Source of the DNA: Spirometra erinaceieuropaei
Lineage: Eukaryota > Platyhelminthes > Cestoda > Diphyllobothriidea > Diphyllobothriidae
Direction: 5' to 3'
Assembly: GCA_902702965.1 (NCBI GenBank)
Contig: CACRXP010000432.1
Coordinates: forward strand, 53,749 to 117,748
DNA length: 64,000 bases
This document shows positions 31,991 to 43,699 of this stretch, piece by piece. A program made the position numbers and the translations under genes. The notes under the pieces are model-generated. The model ran no database searches, had not been told where the DNA came from, and saw only the letters and a program-made list of their open reading frames with translations. Every line of letters starts with the position of its first letter. The first letter of the stretch is position 1.

Positions 31991-34446
31991 ATTTCAGCAT
32001 TTCCCTTCGGCTTACTTTCCTGGCAATTCTCCCATTGTGTTTACATTTGCGACCAAGACAGCCTAGCCGACCGGCCAACTCAGTCAGATTTGCACAATGA
32101 GCATAACAATGATTAAAATCATTTTTCGAAACGTAAGGTTTTGCATAACGACATAAGGTCTCGTTTTGCACAATGTTGTGTTTTTAAACAAGCTATGTAG
32201 TCCTGTTCTCTCAACAACTACTCGGTCCTCAATGCAAATAAGTACAGTATTTTTAAATGCCTATTTAATCAAATAGCTGTATGGTGTGCGCAGTTGAATC
32301 TAGGATGATGACACCTAGGATTTGAATATGATCAAACAAGCACTGCTTGCATTCTCGCCCCTTCACCAGTCCACAGTTGCATAATTGAACATAAGAGACA
32401 ATTGCGCACAGTCAAGAAAGTTTAGGGTATGAATGAAGGCATTGTTATCCTTTCTAATATTGCTGGCTTTGAAGGACCACGTCGGCATAAACAACTGACG
32501 ACAGCGGGCAACATTATGGTCCACTGCTCGCAGTTTTTAGCTCATCCAAATATCTTATCTCCACAACAATACACTTCATTTCAGGCACTAGAATCATCTG
32601 CTCCCTAAGTCCGGTCGAAACTTTTTAATTATTCATAATGTTATATTCTCAACAAAAAAATCGACTTTGACTAATCATTTTCGCCACAATATAGGACGTT
32701 ATTTGCTTTTGGCTTCCACATCGCGTTCTACATCCTGGATGGTCGAAGGTGTACATTCGTCAGCATAACACATAAGTTCTTCCATTCTACCATTTTACAA
32801 CGTGTGAGCTTATACAGCCGTAATCGATTTAAAACCTGATCAGAGTTAAAGCCAGCTACCTAGTTGTTTAACCAGAACAGTTGCAGCGAAAATGCGAAAG
32901 TGACATCTGGCGACCAGAAGAAACGCATATACATTTTGAGTGGGGTAGCCGGCATGTGCCAAGGGCTTCGTTGAAGTCCGAATGCGGACACGGAGTATAG
33001 TGGTTATAAACGACAGGCATGTAGGACCTTGCTTTGGAGTCTACGGGGAAAATCGTCGATAATGACGTTCAATCTGAAATATTGTATTACTAAAACTTGT
33101 CGTACTTTTTGAAGACTGCAAACAATTGTAAAATAAGTAAGCACTCCAGTTCCATTGTCAAAATCAAATAGTACCACACCATTCCTGGCAACGTGCTATC
33201 AGAGTTCGCAAGACGTGACATGCTTTCTTACATCATGAAGGATCATAATGGAACTATTGATGCGGCAAGCGAGTATCGGCTGTGATTATCACCAATGAAA
33301 CAGTAAAGAATAATGCCCTAAACAACGCTGATTTATGTCGCACTGACACCGTTTTGAACTGTCATTTCTGAGTATAACCCAATTTTGATCATTCTTTCTG
33401 TGCCTTTTGGGAAGTGATTTCATCTGAGTTGTTGTATATCGGTCACTTGCTGTTTGGGCAACGGGGTTTGGAATGGTTCGCTATGGCGCGTACTCGGCCG
33501 CGCAATCCACCTGTACCATCTTCCGCTTCCGATCGTTTTAACTATATCCTGACACAGTTGGGGGGAGGGAGTGCGACAGATGTCGCGCAAGGTCACTATC
33601 ACTATAAACGGAATCACGCGCGAGTCACCCACCCTGTTTCACCTTGCTTTGGAGCACACGGTGGAAATCGTCGGTATTGACGTTTAATCTATCGGGTTTG
33701 AGATGTTATGCTAACGAGGTTGGCGCGCACTGGGGATAAACTAAATTCCAAAATGTACTCTGGACGTTGTTCGCGTGTTTACTGGAGGAGAATCTTCTCT
33801 TATTTTGGCCTAATTAAAAGAAAGATATTCAGAGAAGAAGATCTAACCATTGATGCCGATAACCTTTGTAGCTCAGACGCCGATCAAGAGGCCTGACGGT
33901 AAATGTTTTATCGTAAAAAAATTAATAGAAATTCTAAAGGGTATGTTCGATTTGCAAGCAATTGCCTAGGTGAAGTTGTAGTATTAACTATCTGGAAACA
34001 TTGTTTAGACATCATACTTTCGTCAGAATGCTGGGGTTTGTGTATACGTCGTTGCGGCTGCCTGTGAAAAGTGAGTACTCAAGGGAAGCACATTTTTCCT
34101 AGATATGTTTTGAGTTTTTTTAAAATCAAACGAATATTTCATTTAATATATTGACACAGGACATTGTGCTTATGTTAGTTCAGTAGGATTTGATGTCTCA
34201 ATCGCGTGATTTTCCAATCCATAAAAAGTCCGTTCATGCATCAGCACATCTGTCCGCCAACGATCATTGTGGGCTACAACGTAATTAACGTCTATCGAAA
34301 CTTCGCTTGTGCGTTAGGTAAGCTCTCTTTGATAGCGTTAATATATCCATGATGTCCTCAATACTAAAGGTCCAGAACGCGTAATTGTGGGGACCTAAAC
34401 GTAAATGTAGTTGCGGTTCCAAACTTTCCAAACACTAGATATAATC

Positions 34447-35400
34447 TACAGTGAACAAGCGATCTCATGAAGTGTTGGCCGAAATTCTGAAATGCGCTTT
34501 CGATTTTAAGGATTACGTAGGTAGTGTTTATCTCGCGGCCCAATGCCGCAACATTTCTGACTTGCCGGCTTTTAAATGCACTCCTTGTCGACTTTCTGCA
34601 GCAACCAAGCCCGACAAAAATTACTACTTAATTGCATGCGTTTTTCTCATTGATTTTTGATGGTCACATATATTCAAATGTATTTTGTAGAAAACATTCA
34701 CAAAACATACTTTTTTCCTAACCATTTGATATGTAGTCACTTCGCCGTTACATTATATCCTCAAAGACGGGGTTCATTAAGGTTTTTAAAAGTTTTTATT
34801 CACACGATTTTTACGATAATGGAATACGGCATCGTACCTGTCTGTTTACCAATAACCATCATAAAATGTGTAACATAGTCCGCACTAATTGCAAAATTTC
34901 ATGAACTTTAAATTGTATCGTCTTAAAGGCACTGAGGAATAAACAATTTTCCGTATGTGGAAAGCATGCAACCTTTTGACTGAATTCGTTAAAAGCTTGT
35001 ACAACGACCGATTTGTCTTAAAATTATTAAGGACATGGAAAATTTTCAAAACCTTAATATCCCCCTCATTAAACAAAATATAAAATCGACGTGCTTTCAT
35101 AATAAATGAGGAGAGTTTAGCATTTGTGCGCATGTTTTCTGTAAAGTAGATTTAAATTTATTTGATCAGCGAAAATCATTAAAAAAAACGCACACTAATA
35201 AAGTAGGAAGTTTTTCCAGGAGTGGTTTCTGCAGGAGGCCAAAAAAAGTATTCAAAAGCCGACATCCTGGCAAGTCCGAAAGGAGATGAAATTAGGCCGC
35301 CAGAAAATCTATATTACAGTACTATCTAAGTATTGCTTCCAAATTAATAACGCATTTCAGAATTTCGGCTAACACTTTATGAGATCGGCCACACACTGTA
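34447..35400 (+). mobile_element. long-TIR (fold-back-like) element, near full length
   Basis: The left end TACAGTGAACAAGCGATCTCATGAAGTGTTGG and the right end ...ATTTCGGCTAACACTTTATGAGATCGGCCACACACTGTA are inverted repeats. Inner arms also pair (left TTGCATGCGTTTTTCTCATTGATTTTTGATGG; right ATCATTAAAAAAAACGCACAC), so the arms extend at least 200 bp. About 950 bp, AT-rich. ORFs up to 82 codons do not resemble a transposase. It lies between blocks X1 and Y1. Confidence 0.75.
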
Positions 35401-35559
35401 ATTTAAAGATAAACCTCCTTTAAGCATAGAATTGAAAGATAACGTTACTCATGAAATCGGAAAAGTAAAGACGTTTTTTGCACATTTTCGGGGGTACATT
35501 TGTATATATAGGGACATCAAGAATAGACATGACAAGTTTACTACTTAGTTTCACATGAC

Positions 35560-38500
35560 TGGAAGTGCAGTTTTTGCAGACTGTCGAAAACAAGTGTCTT
35601 TAGAAGACAGCACTGTGGTCTGACTGACCGGTTACTTGGATATAGCACATGAAAACCAATATTGAAGCCTCGCCCACAATTGATGTCCTAACTGTTAGAT
35701 AGATGCAAGACAATGCAGAATCGAAATCCTACTGCATATACCGAAACGTCAAACTAACAATACATTTAAGTATTGTTTTTCAGGGAAAAATCGGAACATG
35801 GCAAACACAGTGAAACATGCAGACGTCAACAGTGTACCCATCTGGATTTACTTAAACGATTGGACTACGGTTTGGTTATTTATCGTCTGGGTCAGATCAG
35901 CATGCAACGGTTGTCCATTCTTAGCTTTCAAGTTTGAGACGTGTTTTATGAACAGTAACTAACACGTGTGATCTACCATTATGTTTGACTGGTTTAGTTG
36001 GCAGTGCATATTCAAGAGTGCTTATTGACATTCTTCTATTTCAATAAGGTCAAGACGGTCGAGGTTTAAGCCTGTGGCACATGCCATCTCTTTATGTCAA
36101 CTAATCAGCTCATCCTATCACGATGTAAAATCCCTAACGAAAAGGCCAGATATGGATTGCTTGAGTCGAATAAAGTTCAAAAAATAGTCAACGTTGAGCT
36201 CTTTACAAGCTATGCTCTATGAAATGCCTATTTAGAAATCCATTTCTACTATTATTTGCTGACGATTCTTCACATGCTGTAATTGTACAAACGGTAACGT
36301 GAGGGGAAACTGGAATTTTTGGCTTTTCTATCCTCCTAAAAATGCGCATTATTTATATGCCGCAAATAGGGCTTCTAGTATTCTCTATATTGCGGTCATT
36401 TTTGATATTTTGGGTAAAGTCTTAGTCAAGTTCTGCGATTGTTTATGCACACATGAATAACCACGTAGAAATTGGCATATTGATTTGACTGAAAATATCC
36501 TGCCTGCCCTGCTTCGCATTTGGAGAAAGTGCCTCTCTACATGATAGAAACTGAAACGCACTATTGGATGATAGTTAATGCGACTATAAGGTACAGTGTA
36601 TTCAGGGTATGTCAGGGTAATATCAGTATATGTTAACAGAGACTAGCACCTTGGCGCTATTACAGTATTCGAAAAAAATCGACTTTTAAAAGTAAAGGAA
36701 ACGTCTGGTTTTCTAAAGGCCGGCGTGTTTGTCCGCAACCTGCACGTAATAATGGGCGTCTGACAGAAAATATGTTTCCCAATACATACAATTTCGTTAG
36801 GTCAAGCGATTTTGGCTAAATTACTCGCCTCTCAGATAACTAGCAAGCTTATACGTAGTAACTGCGCCTTGGACAAATACTTACGTCAGTAGTCACCAGA
36901 TGTAGGGTGATGCATACTTTAACTTTGATATATCTATGATTTCCGCAAGACTATAGGTGTAAATAACGTTGTCTTGGGACATCAAACGTAAATGAAACTG
37001 CAGGTATGTTTCCATATATTTAAAAATCTAGATAAAACCTTACTTAACGATACCGTCTCATTTAAGCATAGAATTGGAAGAAGAAGTCGGTTCTTTGTAC
37101 GTTTTCGAGGAATACATTAGTATTGACAAGTTTACAAACACATAAAGTTTCATTTCGTCGAACACTTTTGAATAAATTACTCTCCTCTCAGAAAAAAGAC
37201 AAGATCAGGCCTACTAACATCGTCTAGGAAAATTACTTATGTGGGTACTTAACCGGCTGTAAGGTGATGCAGACTTCATCTCGAATAAAAAGGCATATTG
37301 TCCGGTAAAGTTGGTAAGGATAGGTCAAACGGTTTTGTTTAAATTACTCGCCTCTGAGATACAAAGCAAACTTTGACGCATTAACTTAGTCTAGGACAAC
37401 TACTTCCATGAGTAATTTCGAGGATGTAGGGTAATATAGATTTTACCTAGAACAAATAGGCTTTTTGACCGGTAAAAATGGCCACGGAAGGTTAAAGGAC
37501 TCCGTGCAAATCTCTGTAGCTTGTGGATCGTGTCATGAGGTATTTTATCTTGGCATAAAGATACAAGCCGTTTTGGACAGCATACTGGCAACAAACATTA
37601 CTTTCCCTGGTCTCAAACCATTAGGAAAACGCTGTTATTTTTTGAGAATGAGCTTTATGTCCGTTTTTATGTAACGCTCTAATTTTTATTGTCATGAGAA
37701 AATGTTCGGTAAGAACTTTTGCAGAAATCCAAACAACCTTTCTATTTTCTGGCATTTCCCTAGCTTGCTTTTTAGCATCACAATCCATTCATAAAAGCCC
37801 CATTCTTGCATGACACGATCCACAGTCTACCGACACTTAGGTGGGGTTTTAAACCCTACCGTTGACATAAAATTACTCAAGCCATACTGTCCACCAATAA
37901 ACGGCATTTCTGGAAGAAATTGGAATAATGTGCAAACTGGGCCAGTACGTTGTCAGATCAGTTTTCGTCATCTTGCTTCATGAGTTTGGCCACATATTAC
38001 AATTGCAAATTTGAAGATTTGATCTAATGTTCTTTAGATAGTTCAACCACGCTGCATGACTTTACAGGATACAATATTCACAGCTACTCTCTTTGGAAGG
38101 GTTAATCGCACACGCCGTATTTTTCCCCTGAAAGATAACTTGCGTGGCATATACCTATGTCTTGTCCTTTTGAAAGTTCTCCTTAACTTGGATGAGCCCT
38201 GAAAGAATCCATTTGATGCAACAGCAGCTTAAGGGGTGGAAGGTTTAATCATATTCTGGTGAACTTGGCCTACAGCGACCCGGTTTTTTCTATTGGGTCA
38301 CAGGTCCTGACTCCTATGGTAGCCTTAACAGTGTGACAGCAACCCGTTCAATGAGGCGTTAATGGCAAATCCTTCAGACGTTCACTGATAGACACGCTGA
38401 AAGATCATGCAGCATACTGTGGGCCTAAATATGTAGACAACCTAGATAATACAACGTCGAAATTGGTTTTCTGTAAGCAAACTCCACGTTTAATGCCAGA

Positions 38501-38780
38501 CAACGTCCATTTCGCAGAGTAATATCCGTAGTTGTTATGCTATAGTGAGGTTAATATGAAACGATCGGGTAAGATGTAAATACCTGCGAGGAGTTTCAGC
38601 AAAAAGTGGCATCATTAGAAACCTGTGTTCCACATATTGTCGGCAGATATTCGAGAAGCTTTAATTCTTCAACAAAGCATCGTAATGATTCAACATTCAT
38701 AAACTGATACGGTAATGTGAAATTAATTTATAGGAACTTGTCTTTTTCGTTATCATAGTTTATGGTAGCCTTCACAGTGC
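35560..38780 (+). repeat. composite repeat block Y, copy Y1
   Basis: Colinear with Y2 (54215-57440) and Y3 (57441-60960). Anchors: GTGCAGTTTTTGCAGA near 35568; CGTCAAACTAACAATACATTTAAGT near 35750; TTAGCTTTCAAGTTTGAGACGTG near 35920; TTTACAAGCTATGCTCTATGA near 36202; ATATCCTGCCTGCCCTGCTTCG near 36496; CTACATGATAGAAACTGAAA near 36537; AACGTCTGGTTTTC near 36700; TGCATGACACGATCCACAGTCTACCGACACTTAGG near 37808; TATGGTAGCCTT-ACAGT near 38317. No conserved reading frame is seen, so it appears to be a large non-coding repeat of unknown class. It directly precedes a PLE-B fragment. Confidence 0.8.
36798..37450 (+). repeat. three tandem modules within block Y1
   Basis: The sequence (TTT)AAATTACTCGCCTCTCAGATAA, followed by a TCTAGGACAACTACTTAC-type block and a GATGTAGGGTGATGCAGACTTTA-type block, occurs near 36815-36925, 37170-37275 and 37343-37450. 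Y2 and Y3 have a single copy, so this is a local expansion specific to Y1. Confidence 0.65.
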
Positions 38781-38797
38781 AGCCTGAATCTGTCTGC

Positions 38798-39046
38798 CAG
38801 TCTGTCATTTGTCTTGGTAACCACACAGGTCAGACAAAACGCATGCTCGAATCGCGCATACGTGATTATAAGCTGACATTGCGACAGGACGACGAACTAT
38901 CGCAATCGGCTGCCTGAATTTGCGAAGCGGGTAATAAGTTCATCTTTGAAGACATTACGATAATCATACATGCCAGATGCAAGAGATGTCGGGATTCGGC
39001 TGAAACCTTGGCGCCGTATTGGTACTCGGTTAATCGATGCATCTAA
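38798..39046 (+). pseudogene. PLE-B GIY-YIG endonuclease fragment
   Basis: One frame runs from 38798 to a TAA at 39044 with a single internal TGA (38915). It reads C-LGNHTGQTKRMLESRIRDYK, LTLRQDDELSQSAA, stop, ICEAGNKFIFEDITIII, then RDSAETLAPYWYS. This is the core of the GIY-YIG nuclease of a Penelope-like element (xGQTxR half, then the helix with the catalytic Glu region). It is a lineage different from PLE-A (GETGR type). No RT sequence is found upstream, where block Y1 abuts directly. The segment after 39046 contains a local, diverged duplication of the ACGATAATCATACATG region. A related fragment lies at 63876-64000. Confidence 0.75.
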
Positions 39047-39269
39047 GACGTCACGATAATGATACATGTACATCCATATCAGATAAAATCCTGGAGTGTA
39101 CAATAAGCTGCTTTCGAATAACGGTTTGCGCCAGTACCTGCTATCCAATCAATCATCCTTTGAAATAATTTGTTATTATGAGCAGGTCGTGACGATAAAT
39201 TTTTTTGTTTTTGTACACAAATGCTATTATCGCCGATAAATCGCTCATTTTGCCAACAGAGCAAATCAA

Positions 39270-39692
39270 AAGGAGAAAACGCTACGCTAGGAGCTCACAT
39301 TTGAAGAAATACCTCATTTCGCAGAACGCAGTATTTACGTTTAATATATTTTAGTAGCACAGTGAATGGTGCAAACGAAAATTATATAGTTTAGATATGA
39401 GCGGTTTTGTGTACTGTAGTCTACGATGACGATTGGTCATTTAACTGCTTATCCAAATCTAAAACCTTATGTCAGTGTGTAAAGGCACCCTAAAATGGAG
39501 CGTCAGGAGGAAAAGATTTGTATAAAACTTAATGAGGTACCATTGATGCAACCGTTAGTGTTTAATTGTTGATGTTTCCTACAGTCCATCGTACAAAGAA
39601 AATTACACTGTCAGTGTGCTGTCTGTGCATTTTTTACTTTCCCCTTATTTGTTCTCCAAGTAAAGAACCGTAATTAAAACATTTAGTATTTA
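39270..39692. other. AT-rich DNA, nothing recognised
   Basis: No supported gene or repeat. It would be the downstream flank of the candidate minus-strand exon at 39850-40266. Confidence 0.35.
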
Positions 39693-39849
39693 TTAGATGG
39701 CAGATGATTTTGCTGGCATTAATCCAAAACTAAACCGTATATGCAGTTGTTTAATCGACGCTTGAATATAACCCACTGAAACCGTAGGAACCCTGGTGGT
39801 ACCAAATAATACTGTTGTATATTCAGCACTTCCCATGATACGTTTAAAA

Positions 39850-40266
39850 TCATGCATCTGTTTCTGGACAAGACAACATATTTGCCAGGGTATCATGGAC
39901 AGACGGAAGGGGATAAGTACAACTAGGCAACTCAGTGTTTTCAAATAACAATTTTGAGTGAAGTGGCAAATGAGATAGTATTGCCTTGGCCCAAGGACTC
40001 AACGAAATTTCCATCTCCGGGGAAATAATGGGGCGAAGAAATTCTTGCAGCCCAAGGAAGGAGATGTTAGCGAGACGCAGCCAGTAGACTTTCCGAATGG
40101 AGTTGCAATTCACACCATACTCAAATGCAGCTACAGCATGCATGCGCTTCAGTGAAACCTGCGCGAATGCCTCGTTGTAGGAGCTTTCGCTGTGTGTCAG
40201 AGAGGTTTCCGATTGATTCTGCGTCAAGATGTCAGTAAAACATTTGTGGCAGTTTAGATGTATGAT
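39850..40266 (-). CDS. candidate exon or terminal exon of an unrecognised gene
   Basis: The frame is open on the minus strand from beyond 40272 to a TGA at 39850 (about 139 codons), long for this AT-rich DNA and with a balanced codon appearance. A possible acceptor, a pyrimidine-rich tract ending ...CTTTTATTTGGAG, precedes an ATC at 40266 in phase 0. The product contains IHLNCHKCFTDIL, AFEYGV-CNSIRKVYWLRLAN, FLRPIISPEMEISLSPWAKAI and a C-terminal SCTYPLPSVHDTLANML. No family is recognised. An alternative overlapping frame continues to 39693 and ends at a TAATAAA, so the true C-terminus is uncertain. The phase agrees with the donor at 41105, so it could be a downstream exon of the gene at 41106-41381. 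Confidence 0.35.
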   Translation of the reverse strand: MIHLNCHKCFTDILTQNQSETSLTHSESSYNEAFAQVSLKRMHAVAAFEYGVNCNSIRKVYWLRLANISFLGLQEFLRPIISPEMEISLSPWAKAILSHLPLHSKLLFENTELPSCTYPLPSVHDTLANMLSCPETDA

Positions 40267-40531
40267 CTCCAAATAAAAGGTCGTAAGTTTGGAGATTTAA
40301 AGTAAAAGAGAAAATAAAATAATTTATGAAATAATCAGTCACTTTTTGCATGTTAGAAAAGATAAAGTTTGTGAGAGTTGGCACTTTCTCAGATAACGTT
40401 GTTCGCAGTGGTCTTACGTTCGCCCACTAAATGGAAATTGAAGATGCAATTTACAGGTTTAGTTCTGCAACTCCATTTGATGCAAACCATATGGTTGGCT
40501 TACTTATACAATTTTAGTTAACATACTTAAA

Positions 40532-40955
40532 TTAACTACGCGCTGCATAAGGAATGGAAAGGAAACGCAAATAAAGCTCGAAGCACGCAGAGGGAATCGA
40601 TTGAACGTGGCGTGTACAATCCTCCCTACGAAGCCACTGGCTAGATGTAGAGCATGAGGAGAGCGTAATCACAGCGGCAAGGTCACTGTGGGAATTATTT
40701 GGTAAATCATAGCGGATGGCCACTGTAGTGAGAGGGACGGATTTCCGCAGCGTTGGAACGATTCCATTTGTAAATCAATAACAAGGAGGGTGCAAACAGG
40801 GCTCGAAGCACGCGCAGGTAAGCACATGTGGACTGATACTCGAAGCGGCCGATGCTGGCGTATAAGCGCACCTCCCCCCGTGGCACAGACGGTCGCTGGG
40901 TTAAAATTGTAAGGATAATGAAAATACGTATTATATGTAAAGTCGGCTTATTCAT
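40532..40955 (-). other. GC-richer stretch with overlapping minus-strand ORFs
   Basis: Two minus-strand frames (40723-40532 and 40955-40707) overlap in different phases and contain an internal partial duplication around GCGTGCTTCGAGC (near 40580 and 40805). The stretch lies between the two candidate exons. Whether any part is coding cannot be decided from sequence alone. Confidence 0.3.
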
Positions 40956-41105
40956 GTCAACAATTATTTTAGATAGTTTACCATATGGCTTTACTCAAGA
41001 CAGACAGCATGACCAACCTCGCCAATTTAGTGTCAGCTTCACCGTAATCTGTCCAAAAGAAGAATTGTAGCAGCTATTTCATATACGTTCGACTAGTTAG
41101 CTTAC

Positions 41106-41381
41106 CAAAAACTGTAATGTATATTTAACGGTCGGAAAGTAAACATTACAAACAAATGTTGCCGTATTTGAAGGTTGATTGTGAACACGATAGCAGCCGG
41201 TAAGGTAGGCATCCCTCCAAACTTTTATTTGAAATCTTGTGTAAGTGTGTCTACTATGGTAGATTAGTAAACTCATATATGATATCCGGTGGAGTAGATA
41301 GTTAAAGTCCATGCCATCGCTTCTGCACTGAATATCTTCTAAGGGGCAGAAGGGTGAAGTTAATATTATGGCTGATACAAT
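41106..41381 (-). CDS. candidate exon of an unrecognised, probably secreted protein (paralogue of 27184-27471)
   Basis: The frame is open on the minus strand from 41381 (preceded by an in-frame TAA) to the donor TTG|GTAAGC at 41105. The first residues are hydrophobic (VSAIILTSPFC) followed by PLEDIQC, which looks like part of a signal peptide and its cleavage region. The mature part has YLLHRIS, LIYHSRHTYTRF, a central GCYRV and the end ATFVCNVYFPTVKYTLQFL. It aligns with the frame at 27184-27471 with many silent differences, and the alignment stops at the donor in both. Cys positions near IxC, the centre and VC are shared. The family is not recognised. No initiator ATG is seen within the open frame before the hydrophobic part, so an upstream exon or start is missing. 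Confidence 0.5.
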
Positions 41382-41399
41382 TTAAACTGTGCGACTGAA

Positions 41400-42150
41400 A
41401 TCACCGTTCCACAATACGCAAACTAATCATTTCTTCTATGTTATTCACGATTTAGATTGTGCATTCATGCGCAGACAGACTCACTCAAGTGAGCACAAAA
41501 TCAGTTATACGTAAAATATGACAATTTATTAGGTGAACTATATCAGATAGTTTATAAGGCATTTGCATGTTAAATGTTGCCTTCAGTTCAGGTACATTGC
41601 AACCCACATCAGACTTACTAGGTTTTGTCAATGTTTTGGGGTTTTACTGAAAAAGGTTCAACTTTGGGTCATAGTTCTGAGTGGTATTAATTTCTTCCAA
41701 ACTTCGTTCATCGTTTGAGTGTCGCCTGGGTACAAAACACGTCAAAGTGTGAAACTTTCAACCAGTGATGGAGTGCCCTTTTGATGTCCGTGTATCACGC
41801 TGCTAGCTCTGTTTTCTCTATTCCTTAAATAAATTATATAGCATTTCTTCGGGTCGATCAACATTTTATTGCGCATTACTGGTTCCGTCTGCAGTCAATA
41901 CCTGGTAACGGAAAATATCTACAATTTTTGTTTCCTGAATGTCCCGAGATTTTTTCACGTCAAGGCAAAATAGTTGTCGGCCGTTGGGTTCCGTGGCAAT
42001 AATTAAAGGCCCAACTTTACTTTCTTTGGATACAAGGCGTTGTTAGATTACGAAAAATCATCTCTTAAGTGTTCGGTTCACATACGTATACTCATAATTT
42101 TTTCGTTCACTGGAAGGCGATTCCGAACTGATTATCAATATGGGCACCTA
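41400..42150. other. AT-rich DNA, no supported gene
   Basis: No firm feature. Short ORFs only. Confidence 0.35.
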
Positions 42151-42152
42151 AT

Positions 42153-42359
42153 TTGTTGCATTTCTTATGGAACAGATCATGCATGTTTCAACAGCGATTT
42201 GTGTTTCTGCACTTCAAACAAAATAATATTGTTGACATTCGCTTGCCCGATTGCTCTCCGGCCTCAAATACAGTTGTGTCTTCAGATTTAAACGAATGCA
42301 TTTCAAGAACATTACGGCTGAATCCACAAGGTTGCTTTCCATTAACTGACATGCACTAA
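42153..42359 (+). other. possible 3' exon with poly(A) signals
   Basis: A 68-codon plus-strand frame ends at a TAA at 42360 and reads NNIVDIRLPDCSPASNTVVS then LRLNPQGCFPLTD near its end. Two AATAAA motifs follow at 42379 and 42387. The AT-rich composition makes such signals common. An overlapping frame (42040-42291) is also open, so this is only a hint. Confidence 0.2.
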
Positions 42360-42972
42360 TATGTAATTTGGATAACCAATAAAATGAATAAAAAAACTTG
42401 TGAATGTAAATTAAGAAGCCTTTACCGACGCTTTGTTGCTGAAGTCACCATCGGAACGTCCCAAAATTAAGTATAACATGTTCCTAGTTAGCATCTAATG
42501 ATGACATCCTTTCATGCTGTTCTGCAACGTTGTGATTATACTTCTTGAAATACGACATCTTGCCCGCTACTGAATAAAGCCATCAATGCTTAACACTCCT
42601 ATTTTTCATGATAGATAGACGCTCATCGTTCATCAGCTGATAAGCAAGGAACAATCTTCCCGATTTCCCATTTTCTTGTTCATTTTCGATAACATATATC
42701 TACATTTATTAGTAAACCTATTCTTAACACGACCTAGATCTTAGTGTCAGAAGATGTCATAATACTAAAATAGGTACTAACTAAAGGCCCAGACACGCAT
42801 GCTTCCGTGATATTATGCAGTTGTATGGTACAGCTGACAGCGGTTGGCACTTACGTACGTCAACAACATTGCTCGTGTGCTTTCGGGAAGATATCAAATT
42901 TAGGATTAGCTGCTTTTTAATCGTCTGCGATATTGACTGCAAATTCAGAGTAGATCAACTAATTCTGGGATG

Positions 42973-43687
42973 TACATTAGGTGGACTATCTCATGAAATT
43001 TAAACCGAAATCCCGAATTGCGTTTTTGTTTTGCAAAGGTTACTTAGGTCGAGTTGTAAAATTAATCACCAAGTAACAAAATTCTATAATTATTCAGTGA
43101 TCTTTTAAACGAATTTCTCAACTTCTGCGTGCATAACCCATACTCCATAAAATGGCTGCTTATTTAGAATGCATTTTTCTTACTGATTTTCGATGACCTT
43201 AACTATTCAAGTATATTTCATAGAAAATATGCATAACGTTATTAAATATTTTACTCATTCGGCCGACAATTACGTCTTCTTCCGATTTTATACTCGGAGA
43301 TAAAGCACCACTCAGTGTTAAAAAAACTTTTTCAATTCCCGAAAAATTTTGAACCCGATCTGCCATTACACCTGCATTCAGGGTTTCCAAAACTATAAGA
43401 CATATATTTTCTGAGTCCGAATTATAAAAAAATTATTTATGGTATTAAGAGGAAACCAAATGTGGTTCATGAGATTAAGCAGTACATTTTAGGCATAACG
43501 TTAGGTTTATAAGCGACATTAATAAACTCGGAGACATCGCGCTTTACGAAGATCTTACAATTTGAAACGTTTTTTGAAACTGAATTATAACCTTTTATGA
43601 AGTGTAAAATTGGTAGAAGACGTTCTTTTGGCCGAAAATGCATTTCGGAATTTCGGTTGACATTTAAGGAGTTAGCCACCTACTGTA
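42973..43687 (+). mobile_element. long-TIR (fold-back-like) element, best-preserved ends
   Basis: The left end TACATTAGGTGGACTATCTCATGAAATTTAAACC and then ATCCCGAATTGCGTTTTTG are matched in inverse by the right end AATGCATTTCGGAATTTCGGTTGACATTTAAGGAGTTAGCCACCTACTGTA. About 715 bp. The inner left part holds ATAATTATTCAGTGATC and TGCATTTTTCTTACTGATTTTCGATG, found in the same order in other copies. No transposase is encoded, so it is non-autonomous. Possible TA target duplication. Confidence 0.8.
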
Positions 43688-43699
43688 CAGCAAATAGTG

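Larger units (their letters stand above)
28360..33900 (+). repeat. composite repeat block X, copy X1 (interrupted by a LINE)
   Basis: Aligns colinearly with X2 (about 51190-54130). Anchors: TTCGATGCA-CGC near 28560; CTAGTCAGCAGCAAACGGGC near 28879; GACGGCCCAGGTTGA near 29196; CCGGTAGAT-TGCTTGCG near 29310; CACTGGGTAT-CAG; CATCAAAGTAATTTGC-like near 29750; TTCCGACAAA-TC-GGCT near 30009; GTGCGACAGATG and GCGCGCACTGGGGATA near 33730. Relative to X2 it carries a CR1-like LINE (30137-31695) and an additional segment of about 1 kb (about 31840-32990). A GC-rich sub-block (29160-29600) gives ORFs on both strands. These are not conserved as proteins between X1 and X2, so I call none of them genes. 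Confidence 0.75.
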
